This document shows, in pieces, positions 17,876 through 27,016 of a DNA stretch of 64,000 bases (position 1 is its first letter; the number at the start of each line of letters is the position of its first letter). The stretch is from positions 1 to 64,000 of the forward strand of contig NZ_QPKV01000016.1 of the NCBI RefSeq assembly GCF_003339865.1. Reading direction: 5' to 3'. The position numbers and the translations under genes were made by a program. Below the pieces are notes generated by a model. The model was given only the letters and a program-made list of their open reading frames with translations. It was not told the DNA's origin and did not search any database. The DNA comes from Pedobacter chinensis. Its GTDB lineage: Bacteria > Bacteroidota > Bacteroidia > Sphingobacteriales > Sphingobacteriaceae.

Positions 17876-18457
17876 TTATAACCCGGTATTATTTCTGAAT
17901 AATTTAATGGCGATAGCTAATAAAATTACACCAAATGCTTTACGCAGAATGTTTAAGCCTGACTTGCCGAAAAGTTTTTCCAGCCTATTGGTATTCTTCA
18001 AAACGAAATAAACAAAAAGAATATTGAGGAGAATTCCTATTAAAATGTTTTGGGTATGGTATTCTGTTTTTAAGGAAAGCAATGTGGTCATCGTTCCGGC
18101 GCCTGCTATTAAAGGAAATGCCAATGGTACAATTGAAACCGTTTCAGGCGCTTCTTCTTTAAAAATAGTAAGGCCCAAAACCATTTCCATTGCAATGAAG
18201 AAAATCACAAAAGAGCCTGCAATGGCAAAAGATTCTACATCCAGGCCAATTACTTTAAGTAATGATTCTCCTAAGAAAAGAAACAGGATCATTAAACCTG
18301 CAGCAACCAATGATGCCTTTTCAGATTCGATATGTCCGGCTTTTCTACGAAGTTCAATCACAACCGGAATTGCGCCCAAAATATCTATTATAGCGAAGAG
18401 TACCATTGTGGTTGATAGAATCTCCGTAAAGTCAAACTTCATAAAATCGAATTTCAT
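17876..18457 (-). CDS. MarC family integral membrane protein
   Basis: 193 residues from ATG 18457; the longer reading would start at a TTG only about 4 bases after the predicted transcript start. Six hydrophobic segments are present, with ILSTTMVLFAIIDILGAIPVV at the first helix and SIVPLAFPLIAGAGTMTTLL, the typical MarC signature with two membrane-embedded Pro-Leu motifs. These are inner membrane proteins of unsettled function; the link to antibiotic resistance implied by the name is not established. The start is MKFDFMKFDFTE, a small internal duplication that leaves Met at residue 6 as another possible start. Confidence 0.85.
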   Translation of the reverse strand: MKFDFMKFDFTEILSTTMVLFAIIDILGAIPVVIELRRKAGHIESEKASLVAAGLMILFLFLGESLLKVIGLDVESFAIAGSFVIFFIAMEMVLGLTIFKEEAPETVSIVPLAFPLIAGAGTMTTLLSLKTEYHTQNILIGILLNILFVYFVLKNTNRLEKLFGKSGLNILRKAFGVILLAIAIKLFRNNTGL

Positions 18458-18473
18458 AGGGAACAATTTTAAT

Positions 18474-18481
18474 CAAAGGTA
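18474..18481 (-). promoter_or_regulatory. -7 element of the MarC gene
   Basis: Minus-strand TACCTTTG, an exact TAnnTTTG match, places the transcript start near 18470 and leaves a leader of about 13 bases before ATG 18457. No well-spaced -33 TTG is seen. Confidence 0.5.
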
Positions 18482-18519
18482 AGGCAATTTGTATTAAATA
18501 CTCATTATCAAACCATTTA

Positions 18520-19857
18520 TTAGAAATGGAATTGCGTTCTTAATGTTAATACATTGTCTTTTCTGTCATCTGTGTAACCTGGTATTTGGGTTGATTCATT
18601 TTTGATAATATCATAATAAAGTACAGCTTTAAAATGAGGGTTGAAATGGTGTAAAAATCCAAATCCAAAAGTATCAAACCGAACGTCGGCTGCTGTTAGT
18701 CCTTTATTTACTGAAATATCCATTCCATTCACTTTTGCATTCGGATCATACCAGTCATATTTCAAGATCAGCTGATTATCTGTACTGTTTAGTGTTTGCA
18801 CTAAGGTAAAATACGCGCCGTTAAAATTTCGGGTATAATATGGAAGTGCTACAGATTTACTATCAACAGGGTAGGAGCCTGGAGTTGTTGAGGTGGTGGC
18901 GGTTGCAGATTGTAAACCAGAAATGACTTCAGCCCTGAATTCCGACTTCCAGCTTTTTGTTAACGTGGCCAGTTGTATATCTGCTCCGTAATATCTGCGT
19001 GGGGCTACTTTGTTAATGGTTGTGCTGGAAGAATCTTTTACCATGGCCCATGATCCACCTGTGTTTTCCATTTTGTAACTCAGAGGCAAGCGATGGTTTA
19101 GTCCGCCCTGCAAGGTGCTTATTCCTCCGGCGATTGATAAGCCCATTTTTTTTAGTTCATATGCTTTATGACTCAGCCGGGCAATAAAGTCTTTACTATT
19201 ATCAAATTCTCCGGGACCAGCCAAACCTTGTCCGTTGTAGATTCCCAAATCGAGCACAATATTTTTTAATGCAGCATCCTGCCATCGGGGATTTAAAGTA
19301 AATGTTGCACCTAAATCACGTTCAGTTTTCATTAAAATTTGCGACATCCGTCCACGTTCCGGAGCTTCCCTAACCGATGATGACAGTTGTAACTCATTTC
19401 CGAACGGGCGACCGGAAAGACCTAATGTAACGTAAAGAATTTTCCATTTATTCTCATAGTACCGACCCCAGAAATCTCTGATGGCTACGCCTTGTTCTGT
19501 TCCATCAAATTGTAATACAAAGTAAGTGGATGGATTTCCTTTCTCATCCAGCATCATATAGTCTGCTCTTAATCGCCCCCTTCTTAACCTGAACCGATTA
19601 TTGGTATATTCTCCAAAATTTCCTCCCTGATATTCAGCCAGTGTTCCGTTTGATTGCGCAACTTGAAATTGTGGCTGTAAATATCCGCTAAAAGATAATG
19701 AGCCATATTTTTTAGAGATGATTAATAAATGGTTAACCGTTGTTGAGTCCATCACATCATTAATTGTTCTTTGGGCAAAGGCCTCAGAAGAAATGATCAA
19801 TAAGATGGAAAGCACCACAATATATTTATTCTTGATCGATGATAGACAATGGTTCAT
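18520..19857 (-). CDS. OprP/OprO-type porin
   Basis: 445 residues from ATG 19857. A signal peptide ends in SSEAFAQ. A short helical region (NDVMDSTTVNHLLIISKKYG) precedes a barrel with SFSGYLQPQFQ, NRFRLRRGRLRADYMM and YYDIIKNESTQIPGYTDDRKDN, as in phosphate-selective porins O and P. The protein ends in Phe (TLRTQFHF), typical of outer membrane barrels. It would let anions or other small solutes cross the outer membrane. No phosphate uptake genes are nearby, so the phosphate label is only a family name. Its start follows a textbook promoter, which rules out the upstream in-frame TTG. Confidence 0.82.
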   Translation of the reverse strand: MNHCLSSIKNKYIVVLSILLIISSEAFAQRTINDVMDSTTVNHLLIISKKYGSLSFSGYLQPQFQVAQSNGTLAEYQGGNFGEYTNNRFRLRRGRLRADYMMLDEKGNPSTYFVLQFDGTEQGVAIRDFWGRYYENKWKILYVTLGLSGRPFGNELQLSSSVREAPERGRMSQILMKTERDLGATFTLNPRWQDAALKNIVLDLGIYNGQGLAGPGEFDNSKDFIARLSHKAYELKKMGLSIAGGISTLQGGLNHRLPLSYKMENTGGSWAMVKDSSSTTINKVAPRRYYGADIQLATLTKSWKSEFRAEVISGLQSATATTSTTPGSYPVDSKSVALPYYTRNFNGAYFTLVQTLNSTDNQLILKYDWYDPNAKVNGMDISVNKGLTAADVRFDTFGFGFLHHFNPHFKAVLYYDIIKNESTQIPGYTDDRKDNVLTLRTQFHF

Positions 19858-19872
19858 TGTAAGGAATTTTTG

Positions 19873-19902
19873 CAAAGGTAGATCAATTAAATCTTTTGCA
19901 AA
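19873..19902 (-). promoter_or_regulatory. Promoter of the OprP-type porin gene
   Basis: Minus strand: TTTG (19899-19902), 18 bases, TACCTTTG (19873-19880). This is a full match to the Bacteroidota sigma-A promoter and predicts a start near 19869 and a 12-base leader. The in-frame TTG codon upstream of the ATG is part of the -7 element. Confidence 0.75.
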
Positions 19903-19916
19903 ATTATTGGCATAAA

Positions 19917-19940
19917 AAAGCCCCGAATTACCGGGGCTTT
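19917..19940 (-). terminator. Terminator of the amino acid permease gene
   Basis: AAAGCCCCG, a 5-base loop and CGGGGCTTT form a near-perfect stem. On the minus strand it is followed by a run of T, and it lies 10 bases past the permease stop. Confidence 0.88.
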
Positions 19941-19949
19941 AAATATTAA

Positions 19950-21407
19950 TTACAATTCTGGTTTAGGAGGATCGACTGGTTGAACAACTTTTCCCTTGTT
20001 TCTCAGTACTGAATTCCCTTTGCCATAGAAGAAATAGATTGCTATACCTAAAGCCATCCAGATCGCTAATCTGATCCATGCTTCCAGTGGTAGTGATGAC
20101 ATTAAATACACACAAACAACTACACCCATAATTGGCACGAATGGAACCAATGGTGTTTTGAAAGGGCGAGGTCTGTCAGGATCAGTTTTGCGCAATAACA
20201 TTACACCGATACAAACTAATGAGAAAGCGAACAGGGTTCCTATAGATACCATATGACCTAAATCTGTAACCGGAACAAATCCTGCGAATATGCTCACAAA
20301 TACCATAAAGAATATATTGGTTTTAAATGGTGTTCTGAATTTAGAGTGGATACTGCTGAAGAATTTAGGCAACAATCCATCTTTTGACATGGTATAAAAT
20401 ACCCTTGACTGACCCATCAGCATTACCAATATAACAGAGGTATAACCCGCTAAAATGGCAATAATCAGCCCCATTTGTAACCAACTGTATCCAGTAACTT
20501 TAAATGCTGTCGCAGCAGGAGAAGCATCACCTTTAAATATGCTGAAAGGCACTAAACCAGTCATTACATGGGCAAACAACACGTAAAGTATTGTACATAC
20601 CACCAATGAACCTAAAATACCGATTGGCATCCCTTTTTGTGGGTTTTTAGCTTCCTGAGCTGCTGTAGAAACGGCATCAAAGCCAATAAACGCGAAGAAT
20701 ACCAAAGCCGCACCGGCAGCAATTCCTGAAATACCAAACTCTCCCTTTACGCCAGTATTTTCCGGGATATAAGGAGTATGGTTAGCTGGATTGATGAATT
20801 TCCAGCCAAGTGCAATAAACAGGATAACAACAGCCACCTTTACTACCACCAGGATATTGTTAAGGCTTGCGGATTCTTTTGTACCCCGTATTAACATTAA
20901 TGAAAGTAAGGAAACGATTACCACAGCAGGAAGATTGATCCCTCCGCCATCAGCTTCTGCAAATGATTTTGTTAAATAGAGCGGCATTTCAACACCAAAC
21001 TCATGTAATAGTTTATTAAAATATCCCGACCAGGAAACACCAACCGTAGCGGCGCCCAATGCATATTCCAATACTAAGTCCCAGCCGATAACCCAAGCCA
21101 TAAACTCGCCCATAGTGGCATAAGAATAAGTGTACGCACTACCTGCAACCGGAATCATTGATGCAAATTCAGCATAACACAATCCTGCAAAAGCACAACC
21201 TACTGCTGCCAGTACAAATGATAAAGTTACAGCAGGGCCAGCATGATCAGCTGCAGCAATACCGGTTAAAGAGAATAAACCTGCCCCAATAATAGCTCCA
21301 ATACCCAGAGCAACAAGGCTGGTACTGCTCAGCGTACGCTTGAGCGTTCCCTCGCCACTTTCAGCAGATTCTGCTATAAGCACATCAATAGGCTTTTTAA
21401 GATTCAT
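19950..21407 (-). CDS. APC family amino acid permease (cationic amino acid transporter type)
   Basis: 485 residues with twelve or more membrane helices. The first helix has LVALGIGAIIGAGLFSLTGIAA, the unwound Gly-rich segment of APC transporters. AGSAYTYSYATMGEFMAWVIGWDLVLEY in helices 2-3 and FFAFIGFDAVSTAAQEAKNPQKGMPIGI near the middle place it in the CAT/YfnA group. It would take up an amino acid with protons across the inner membrane. It stands alone between a terminator and its own leader. Substrate is not readable. Confidence 0.88.
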   Translation of the reverse strand: MNLKKPIDVLIAESAESGEGTLKRTLSSTSLVALGIGAIIGAGLFSLTGIAAADHAGPAVTLSFVLAAVGCAFAGLCYAEFASMIPVAGSAYTYSYATMGEFMAWVIGWDLVLEYALGAATVGVSWSGYFNKLLHEFGVEMPLYLTKSFAEADGGGINLPAVVIVSLLSLMLIRGTKESASLNNILVVVKVAVVILFIALGWKFINPANHTPYIPENTGVKGEFGISGIAAGAALVFFAFIGFDAVSTAAQEAKNPQKGMPIGILGSLVVCTILYVLFAHVMTGLVPFSIFKGDASPAATAFKVTGYSWLQMGLIIAILAGYTSVILVMLMGQSRVFYTMSKDGLLPKFFSSIHSKFRTPFKTNIFFMVFVSIFAGFVPVTDLGHMVSIGTLFAFSLVCIGVMLLRKTDPDRPRPFKTPLVPFVPIMGVVVCVYLMSSLPLEAWIRLAIWMALGIAIYFFYGKGNSVLRNKGKVVQPVDPPKPEL

Positions 21408-21475
21408 AATTTGTTTAGTCTTTTTATGTTTGTTGATTTTATGATAATAAGCGGTAAACCTAAATAAAAATTACG

Positions 21476-21510
21476 AAAAAGAAAAAGGGATTTTGCTAAA
21501 ATCCCCCTTT
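21476..21510 (-). terminator. Terminator of the membrane pyrophosphatase gene
   Basis: GGGATTTT-GCT-AAAATCCC is a perfect 8-bp stem. On the minus strand it is followed by a T-rich run (TTTTTC then TTTTT). It lies about 30 bases past the gene's stop. Confidence 0.85.
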
Positions 21511-21538
21511 CAGTATTATTATCTCTATGATTTTACAA

Positions 21539-23785
21539 CTAATTTGTTAAAGTGTCTGTCGTATTGGTTAAAGTATCGGTAATTGTGTTGCCTAAAGCAT
21601 CTGTTTTTTGCTCAATCCGGATTTCTTTACGAACTTCCTGACGATGATCGTTAGTTACAGCCTTAACTGCGATGTAAGGTGCAATAACCAGTGAAACAAT
21701 CGACATTAATTTGATCAAAATGTTCATTGAAGGACCAGATGTGTCTTTAAATGGATCTCCAACTGTATCTCCGGTAACTGAAGCCTTATGCGGTTCTGAT
21801 TTTTTATAAAACATTTCCCCGTTGATCATCACGCCTTGTTCAAATGATTTTTTAGCATTATCCCATGCACCCCCGGCATTGCTCTGGAAAATTCCCATCA
21901 ATACACCTGTTACCGTAACACCAGCCAGTAAACCGCCTAAAACCTCAGGGCCAAAAGTAAAGCCAATGATAATTGGTGTGATTAAGGCGATGGCGCCTGG
22001 CAACATCATTTCGCGGATAGAAGCCTTGGTAGAAATGGCCACACACTTTTCATATTCTGGTTTAGCCTTATATTCCATGATACCGGGAATTTCTCTAAAC
22101 TGACGACGAACCTCCTGAACCATGTCCATGGCTGCTTTACCAACAGCCTGGATGCATAACGCAGAAAAAATAAACGGAATCATTCCGCCAACAAATAATC
22201 CGGCCAAAACCGGAGCTTTATAAATATCAATGGCAGTAATTCCTGCAATACCCACAAATGCAGCAAATAAAGCCAGCGAGGTTAATGCTGCCGATGCAAT
22301 GGCAAAACCTTTACCGGTAGCGGCCGTGGTATTTCCTACGGCATCTAAATTATCTGTTCTTTCACGAACCTCAGGTGGTAACTGACTCATTTCTGCAATG
22401 CCTCCGGCATTATCGGCGATTGGTCCGAAAGCATCAATTGCCAATTGCATGGCAGTGGTAGCCATCATACCAGCAGCAGCAATTGCCACTCCATAAAGTC
22501 CGGCGAAGTGATATGAGGCCATAATTCCGCCCGCCAAAACTAAAATTGGAATAACAGTCGATTTCATCCCGACAGATAAACCGGCAATGATATTGGTGGC
22601 GTGACCAGTTGAAGATTGTTGTATGATAGAGTTTACAGGGCCTTTTCCCATTGCTGTGAAATACTCTGTTACAATACTCATGATCGTGCCCACAACTAAG
22701 CCAACTATAATTGCATAAAACACGTTAATGCTCGAAAACTCATAACCGCGTAGGTTTAAAGTTTCGGGCAACATCCATTTCACAATAAAAAAAGAAGCAA
22801 CCGCAGTAATCACGATTGAAGACCAGTTGCCTAAATTTAAAGCGTTCTGTACATTTGATTTTTCATCTTTAATGGTTACAAACCACGTTCCGATAATGGA
22901 AAAGATAATGCCCAAACCACAAATAACCATTGGCAACAGGATAGGAGACATGCCTCCAAATTTATCTATTACTGTAATTTCTTGCCCTAAAACCATGGTG
23001 GCCAATATTGTTGCTACGTACGATCCGAATAAATCGGCACCCATACCCGCAACATCTCCCACGTTATCACCCACATTATCTGCAATTGTAGCAGGGTTTC
23101 TAACATCATCTTCCGGAATCCCGGCTTCAACCTTGCCCACTAAATCTGCACCTACGTCGGCTGCTTTTGTATAAATACCACCACCAACACGGGCAAATAA
23201 AGCAATTGATTCAGCTCCGAGAGAAAAACCTGTTAAAACTTCAATTGCTGTTCTCATTTCCACGCTATTCGCATTGGTTACATGAAATAGTTGAAGGAAA
23301 ACGATGAACAATCCGCCTAAACCCAATACCGCAAGTCCGGCAACACCCAGCCCCATTACAGTGCCACCGGTAAAAGATACTTTTAATGCCTGTTTTAAAC
23401 TGGTTCTTGCTGCCTGAGTGGTTCTCACATTGGCTTTCGTGGCAGATTTCATTCCAATATATCCGGCAGTTGCCGAAAATACAGCTCCAATAATAAAGGA
23501 AATGGAAATAATCCAGCTGGAATGCATCGGAACACCATTTATTTCTGTTATTGTTCCGGAGTAGGCCAGTAAGGCTGCAGTAAAAATTGCAAAAATACTT
23601 AAGACTCTCCATTCCGCCTTTAAAAAGGCCATTGCTCCATCAGCAATATAGCCGGCAAGTTCCTGCATGTTTTTGTCGCCGGCATCTTGCTTATTTACCC
23701 AGGCGCTTTTAATCAGCATGACAATTATTCCAACAAGGCCCAAAGCCGGAATACTGTAAATTAAATTGTTTTGTAAAAAATCCAT
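21539..23785 (-). CDS. hppA: Membrane-bound ion-translocating pyrophosphatase, K+-dependent type
   Basis: 748 residues with about sixteen membrane helices. The pyrophosphate site is clear: DVGADLVGKVEAGIPEDD and NPATIADNVGDNVGDVAGMG. The motif GNTTAATGKG has Ala where K+-independent enzymes have Lys, so it belongs to the K+-dependent clade, whose members pump Na+ or H+. It hydrolyses cytoplasmic pyrophosphate to build an ion gradient. The tail after residue 715 is long and Thr-rich (DTLTNTTDTLTN, an imperfect repeat) and is not part of the usual fold. The gene is monocistronic with its own terminator. Which ion it pumps cannot be settled by eye. Confidence 0.95.
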   Translation of the reverse strand: MDFLQNNLIYSIPALGLVGIIVMLIKSAWVNKQDAGDKNMQELAGYIADGAMAFLKAEWRVLSIFAIFTAALLAYSGTITEINGVPMHSSWIISISFIIGAVFSATAGYIGMKSATKANVRTTQAARTSLKQALKVSFTGGTVMGLGVAGLAVLGLGGLFIVFLQLFHVTNANSVEMRTAIEVLTGFSLGAESIALFARVGGGIYTKAADVGADLVGKVEAGIPEDDVRNPATIADNVGDNVGDVAGMGADLFGSYVATILATMVLGQEITVIDKFGGMSPILLPMVICGLGIIFSIIGTWFVTIKDEKSNVQNALNLGNWSSIVITAVASFFIVKWMLPETLNLRGYEFSSINVFYAIIVGLVVGTIMSIVTEYFTAMGKGPVNSIIQQSSTGHATNIIAGLSVGMKSTVIPILVLAGGIMASYHFAGLYGVAIAAAGMMATTAMQLAIDAFGPIADNAGGIAEMSQLPPEVRERTDNLDAVGNTTAATGKGFAIASAALTSLALFAAFVGIAGITAIDIYKAPVLAGLFVGGMIPFIFSALCIQAVGKAAMDMVQEVRRQFREIPGIMEYKAKPEYEKCVAISTKASIREMMLPGAIALITPIIIGFTFGPEVLGGLLAGVTVTGVLMGIFQSNAGGAWDNAKKSFEQGVMINGEMFYKKSEPHKASVTGDTVGDPFKDTSGPSMNILIKLMSIVSLVIAPYIAVKAVTNDHRQEVRKEIRIEQKTDALGNTITDTLTNTTDTLTN

Positions 23786-24013
23786 AGTTAAATATTTGGT
23801 TAGTTCATTATATCAGGTTCTTAATACACGCTCATTTTTAAAGAACATTGATATTGCAGTTTGAGTTATTAGTTTAGCAATATAATAATTTTATTTTCTT
23901 AAGCTTAAATATTTAGGAAACGGAAGAATATTTTTTATTCGATTAAAATAATACACCAGAACAGGTTTGTTTTTCTTTTTTTTAAATAAATTAGCCACAA
24001 ACTAAACTTAATT

Positions 24014-25438
24014 ATGGAGAAAGAACCTCAGGACCAAACGTTCAAAAGAGCGCTTGGCCTTTTTGATGGTACCATGCTTGTTGTCGGTTCGATGATTGGC
24101 TCAGGTATTTTTATTGTAAGTGCTGATATAACCAGGCAGGTAGGCTCTGCAGGCTGGTTAATCCTGATCTGGGCATTAACAGCAGTAGTAACCATTATTG
24201 CTGCGATAAGCTATGGCGAGCTAAGTGCCATGTTCCCAAAAGCGGGCGGCCAATATGTATATTTAAAGGAAGCTTATAACAAGTTAATTGCGTTTTTATA
24301 CGGCTGGAGTTTCTTTGCTGTGATTCAAACCGGAACAATTGCCGCGGTAGGTGTTGCCTTCTCCAAATTTGCCGCTTATTTATATGCGCCCTTAAGTGAT
24401 AAGAACATATTGTATGATGGAGGTAGCTTTAAACTGAATGCTGCCCAGCTGGTATCCATCGCCACTATAATATTGTTAACATATATTAATAGTAAAGGTG
24501 TAAAAGACAGTAAAATTTTGCAAACCATTTTAACCATCATCAAAATTCTGTCTCTTTTCGGATTAATCATTTTTGGTTTTTCACTGGCTGCAAATGCTGA
24601 GATATGGAATGCAAACTGGGCTGATGCCTGGTCAACGCGTAGTTTTGATCCTAAAGCAGGTGTTTGGGCTGATGTAGCCGGGAAAGCACTCCTTTCTGGT
24701 ATAGCTGCTGCGATGGTAGGTTCTTTATTTAGCAGTGATGCCTGGAATGGGGTGACCTTTATTGCCGGCGAAATTAAAAATCCCGAACGCAATGTTGGTT
24801 TAAGTTTGTTTTTAGGCACTTTCATTGTTAGTGTAATTTATATCCTGGCCAACCTGATGTATCTGGCGGTTTTGCCATTGCAGGAAATTGCTACAGCTGC
24901 CGATGACCGGGTAGCGGTAGCCGCAGCCCAACCGATTTTTGGAAGCATTGGTACTTATATCATTGCCATCATGATTATGATCTCCACTTTCGCCTGTAAT
25001 AACGGATTGATTATGGCAGGGGCAAGGGTTTATTATACCATGGCAAAGGATGGTTTATTCTTTAAAAAAGCTGCGGTTTTAAATAAAGCCAGTGTGCCGA
25101 GCTGGGCACTCTGGGCACAATGTGTTTGGGCATCAGCATTATGTTTAACAGGTAAATATGGCGATTTATTGGATTTTGTGATCATCATTGTAATGATTTT
25201 CTATATCCTTACCATATATGGTATATTTATTTTACGCAGAAAAATGCCAAATGCTGATCGTCCGTATAAAGCGTTTGGTTACCCGATTCTACCCGCATTT
25301 TATATTCTTGTTGCCATTGCAATTTGTATAGGGTTATTGGTTTTTAAAACCAGTACCTGCGGTTGGGGTGTTGCGATTATGCTGATTGGGATTCCTATTT
25401 ATTATATAAGTAAGCCTAAAGAGGATCAGGATTCGTAA
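24014..25438 (+). CDS. APC family amino acid permease (LAT-like)
   Basis: 474 residues with twelve predicted helices. GTMLVVGSMIGSGIFIVSAD is the first-helix Gly-rich motif. Helix 2 has the segment YGELSAMFPKAGGQYVYLKE, which is typical of LAT-type exchangers. SSDAWNGVTFIAGEIKNPERNVG is the conserved helix 6-7 loop. It is related to the permease at 19950-21407 but is clearly a different subfamily. It sits alone, with a strong terminator about 130 bases after the stop. Substrate is not known. Confidence 0.87.
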   Translation: MEKEPQDQTFKRALGLFDGTMLVVGSMIGSGIFIVSADITRQVGSAGWLILIWALTAVVTIIAAISYGELSAMFPKAGGQYVYLKEAYNKLIAFLYGWSFFAVIQTGTIAAVGVAFSKFAAYLYAPLSDKNILYDGGSFKLNAAQLVSIATIILLTYINSKGVKDSKILQTILTIIKILSLFGLIIFGFSLAANAEIWNANWADAWSTRSFDPKAGVWADVAGKALLSGIAAAMVGSLFSSDAWNGVTFIAGEIKNPERNVGLSLFLGTFIVSVIYILANLMYLAVLPLQEIATAADDRVAVAAAQPIFGSIGTYIIAIMIMISTFACNNGLIMAGARVYYTMAKDGLFFKKAAVLNKASVPSWALWAQCVWASALCLTGKYGDLLDFVIIIVMIFYILTIYGIFILRRKMPNADRPYKAFGYPILPAFYILVAIAICIGLLVFKTSTCGWGVAIMLIGIPIYYISKPKEDQDS

Positions 25439-25440
25439 GA

Positions 25441-25562
25441 TTTAAGGGTTTTAAGATTAGGTTGTTTACCAGAAATGCATTGGTAGTGCTATTCCCAGAT
25501 TGGTGTATTACCTGCCTGTTTTAGATTGGTAATCTGTTTGGTATGCCACCGACCAGAAGAAA
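25441..25562. repeat. Diverged copy of the 154-bp repeat family
   Basis: Shares TTTTAAGATTAGGTTG and the end GTTTGGTATGCCACCGACCAG with sequence at 17.2-17.9 kb. It lies directly after a transporter stop codon and before its terminator, so it is probably transcribed as 3' untranslated sequence. Confidence 0.55.
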
Positions 25563-25567
25563 GATTT

Positions 25568-25600
25568 AACCGTTCAGATTTAAAACCTGAACGGTTTTTT
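25568..25600 (+). terminator. Intrinsic terminator after the LAT-like permease gene
   Basis: AACCGTTCAG and CTGAACGGTT form a perfect 10-bp stem with a 9-base loop, followed by more T. Confidence 0.88.
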
Positions 25601-25708
25601 ATGCTATAGATGACTGCATATTATCATTCAGGTATTCTTCTTTATGTTCGGAAATGACCTCAGTTTGTAATCTTGAAAGTCAAAAGCTTATACTTAAATG
25701 TATTTGTG

Positions 25709-25716
25709 TATTTTTG
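25709..25716 (+). promoter_or_regulatory. -7 element of the TIGR01212 radical SAM gene
   Basis: TATTTTTG matches TAnnTTTG and predicts a transcript start at about 25720, two bases before ATG 25722. The in-frame ATG at 25698 lies upstream of the transcript and is rejected as a start. Confidence 0.5.
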
Positions 25717-25721
25717 TGGCA

Positions 25722-26669
25722 ATGGGAACACAGGTAGATTTAGGTATTAAAGGATATAGGAATTATGGAACGCATCTGCGTGAAAAATACCATGGTCAGC
25801 GGGTGTTTAAAGTGATCGTAGATGGTGGATTTACCTGCCCTAACCGTGATGGGAGCAAAGGGTATGGAGGATGTACTTATTGTAATGTAGATTCTTTCAC
25901 ACCAGAGCCATCCCGTAAAATGCCAACCATAAGAGAACAACTCGAAGAAGGAATCAAAAGGGCTAAAACAGGTTATAAAGCCGATAAGTTTATTGTTTAC
26001 TTTCAACCAAATACCAATACTTATGCGCCAACACATTATTTAAAAATGATGTACGATGAAGCACTTTCTGTAGATACTGAAAATATTGTTGGTTTTGCTG
26101 TTGGTACCCGTCCTGATTGTATTGATGCTGAAAAGGTTGCTTTGCTGGAGAGTTATGCTGATCGTTTTGATGTGGATCTGGAAATGGGGATGGAGTCTAT
26201 CTACGATGAAACCCTGAAACAGATTAACAGGGGCTGTAGTCACGGGGAATTTGTGGCCGCAGTAAAGCTTTTGGAAAACAGCAAACTCGATCTTTGTGTG
26301 CATACTATCTTTGGCTTTCCATGGGAAACGAGGGAACAAATGCATGGTTACATTCATGAAATTAATCGTTTTCCTCAAATTAAGTTCGTTAAATTCCATC
26401 ATTTACATATTGTAGAAGGTTCAATCATGGGCGCCAAGTACAAAAAGGAACCCTTCAAACTTTTTACCCTGGAAGAATACACTGATTTACTTTGTGAGTT
26501 GATTCCTCTACTTCGTCCGGATATTGTTATTCAAAGACTTTTTGGCATTTCAGACTGGGATTTACTAATTGCGCCTAATTGGGGACTAAATAAATCGTCT
26601 ATTCAAACCTATATTGACAAAGAGATTGAAAAAAGAGGTGTGATCCAGGGATCTCGCTATTTATTGTAA
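25722..26669 (+). CDS. TIGR01212 family radical SAM protein (YhcC-like)
   Basis: 315 residues from ATG 25722. The iron-sulfur cluster region CPNRDGSKGYGGCTYC contains the radical SAM cysteines in the spacing particular to this family. FQPNTNTYAP, DLEMGMESIYDETLKQINRG and HTIFGFPWETREQM follow in order, as in YhcC. It belongs to the SAM-cleaving 5'-deoxyadenosyl radical enzymes; the reaction of this family is not established. It is followed by a strong terminator and is probably monocistronic and nearly leaderless. Confidence 0.92.
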   Translation: MGTQVDLGIKGYRNYGTHLREKYHGQRVFKVIVDGGFTCPNRDGSKGYGGCTYCNVDSFTPEPSRKMPTIREQLEEGIKRAKTGYKADKFIVYFQPNTNTYAPTHYLKMMYDEALSVDTENIVGFAVGTRPDCIDAEKVALLESYADRFDVDLEMGMESIYDETLKQINRGCSHGEFVAAVKLLENSKLDLCVHTIFGFPWETREQMHGYIHEINRFPQIKFVKFHHLHIVEGSIMGAKYKKEPFKLFTLEEYTDLLCELIPLLRPDIVIQRLFGISDWDLLIAPNWGLNKSSIQTYIDKEIEKRGVIQGSRYLL

Positions 26670-26696
26670 TTTCTCTAAAAAAAATTTTTTTTAATT

Positions 26697-26726
26697 AAAA
26701 AACCCATGAATTTCCATGGGTTTTTT
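26697..26726 (+). terminator. Intrinsic terminator after the radical SAM gene
   Basis: AAAAAACCCATG and CATGGGTTTTTT form a perfect 12-bp stem with a 6-base loop and T run. The symmetrical A and T arms would let it work on both strands. Confidence 0.9.
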
Positions 26727-27016
26727 GTTTTTAGTAAGTTTTTTATGTCAATATCATTCAAAAATTAGATAAAATTATATTATTGTCTTAAAAACAAGTA
26801 TTTTGTTTTTGTTAAAAATGGGTATAAAAAATATACGTTTTTTGGTTTTATTGCATTTTTATATTAATTTTTTGTATGTTTTTATAAAAATCACTGGTTT
26901 TTGTTAGAATTTTTATGTTATATAGTGTAAAAGTTACAATATGTTGTATTTTTATCAAAATAATTATTGAATTATTAATATAATTAAGTGAATACAAACA
27001 AATTAAACTAAAAACT
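26727..27016 (+). other. AT-rich leader upstream of the ammonium channel gene
   Basis: About 290 bases, very AT-rich, with runs of T and A but no open frame on the plus strand and no clear TAnnTTTG element. It probably holds the promoter of the ammonium transport operon. I see no recognisable regulator site. Confidence 0.4.
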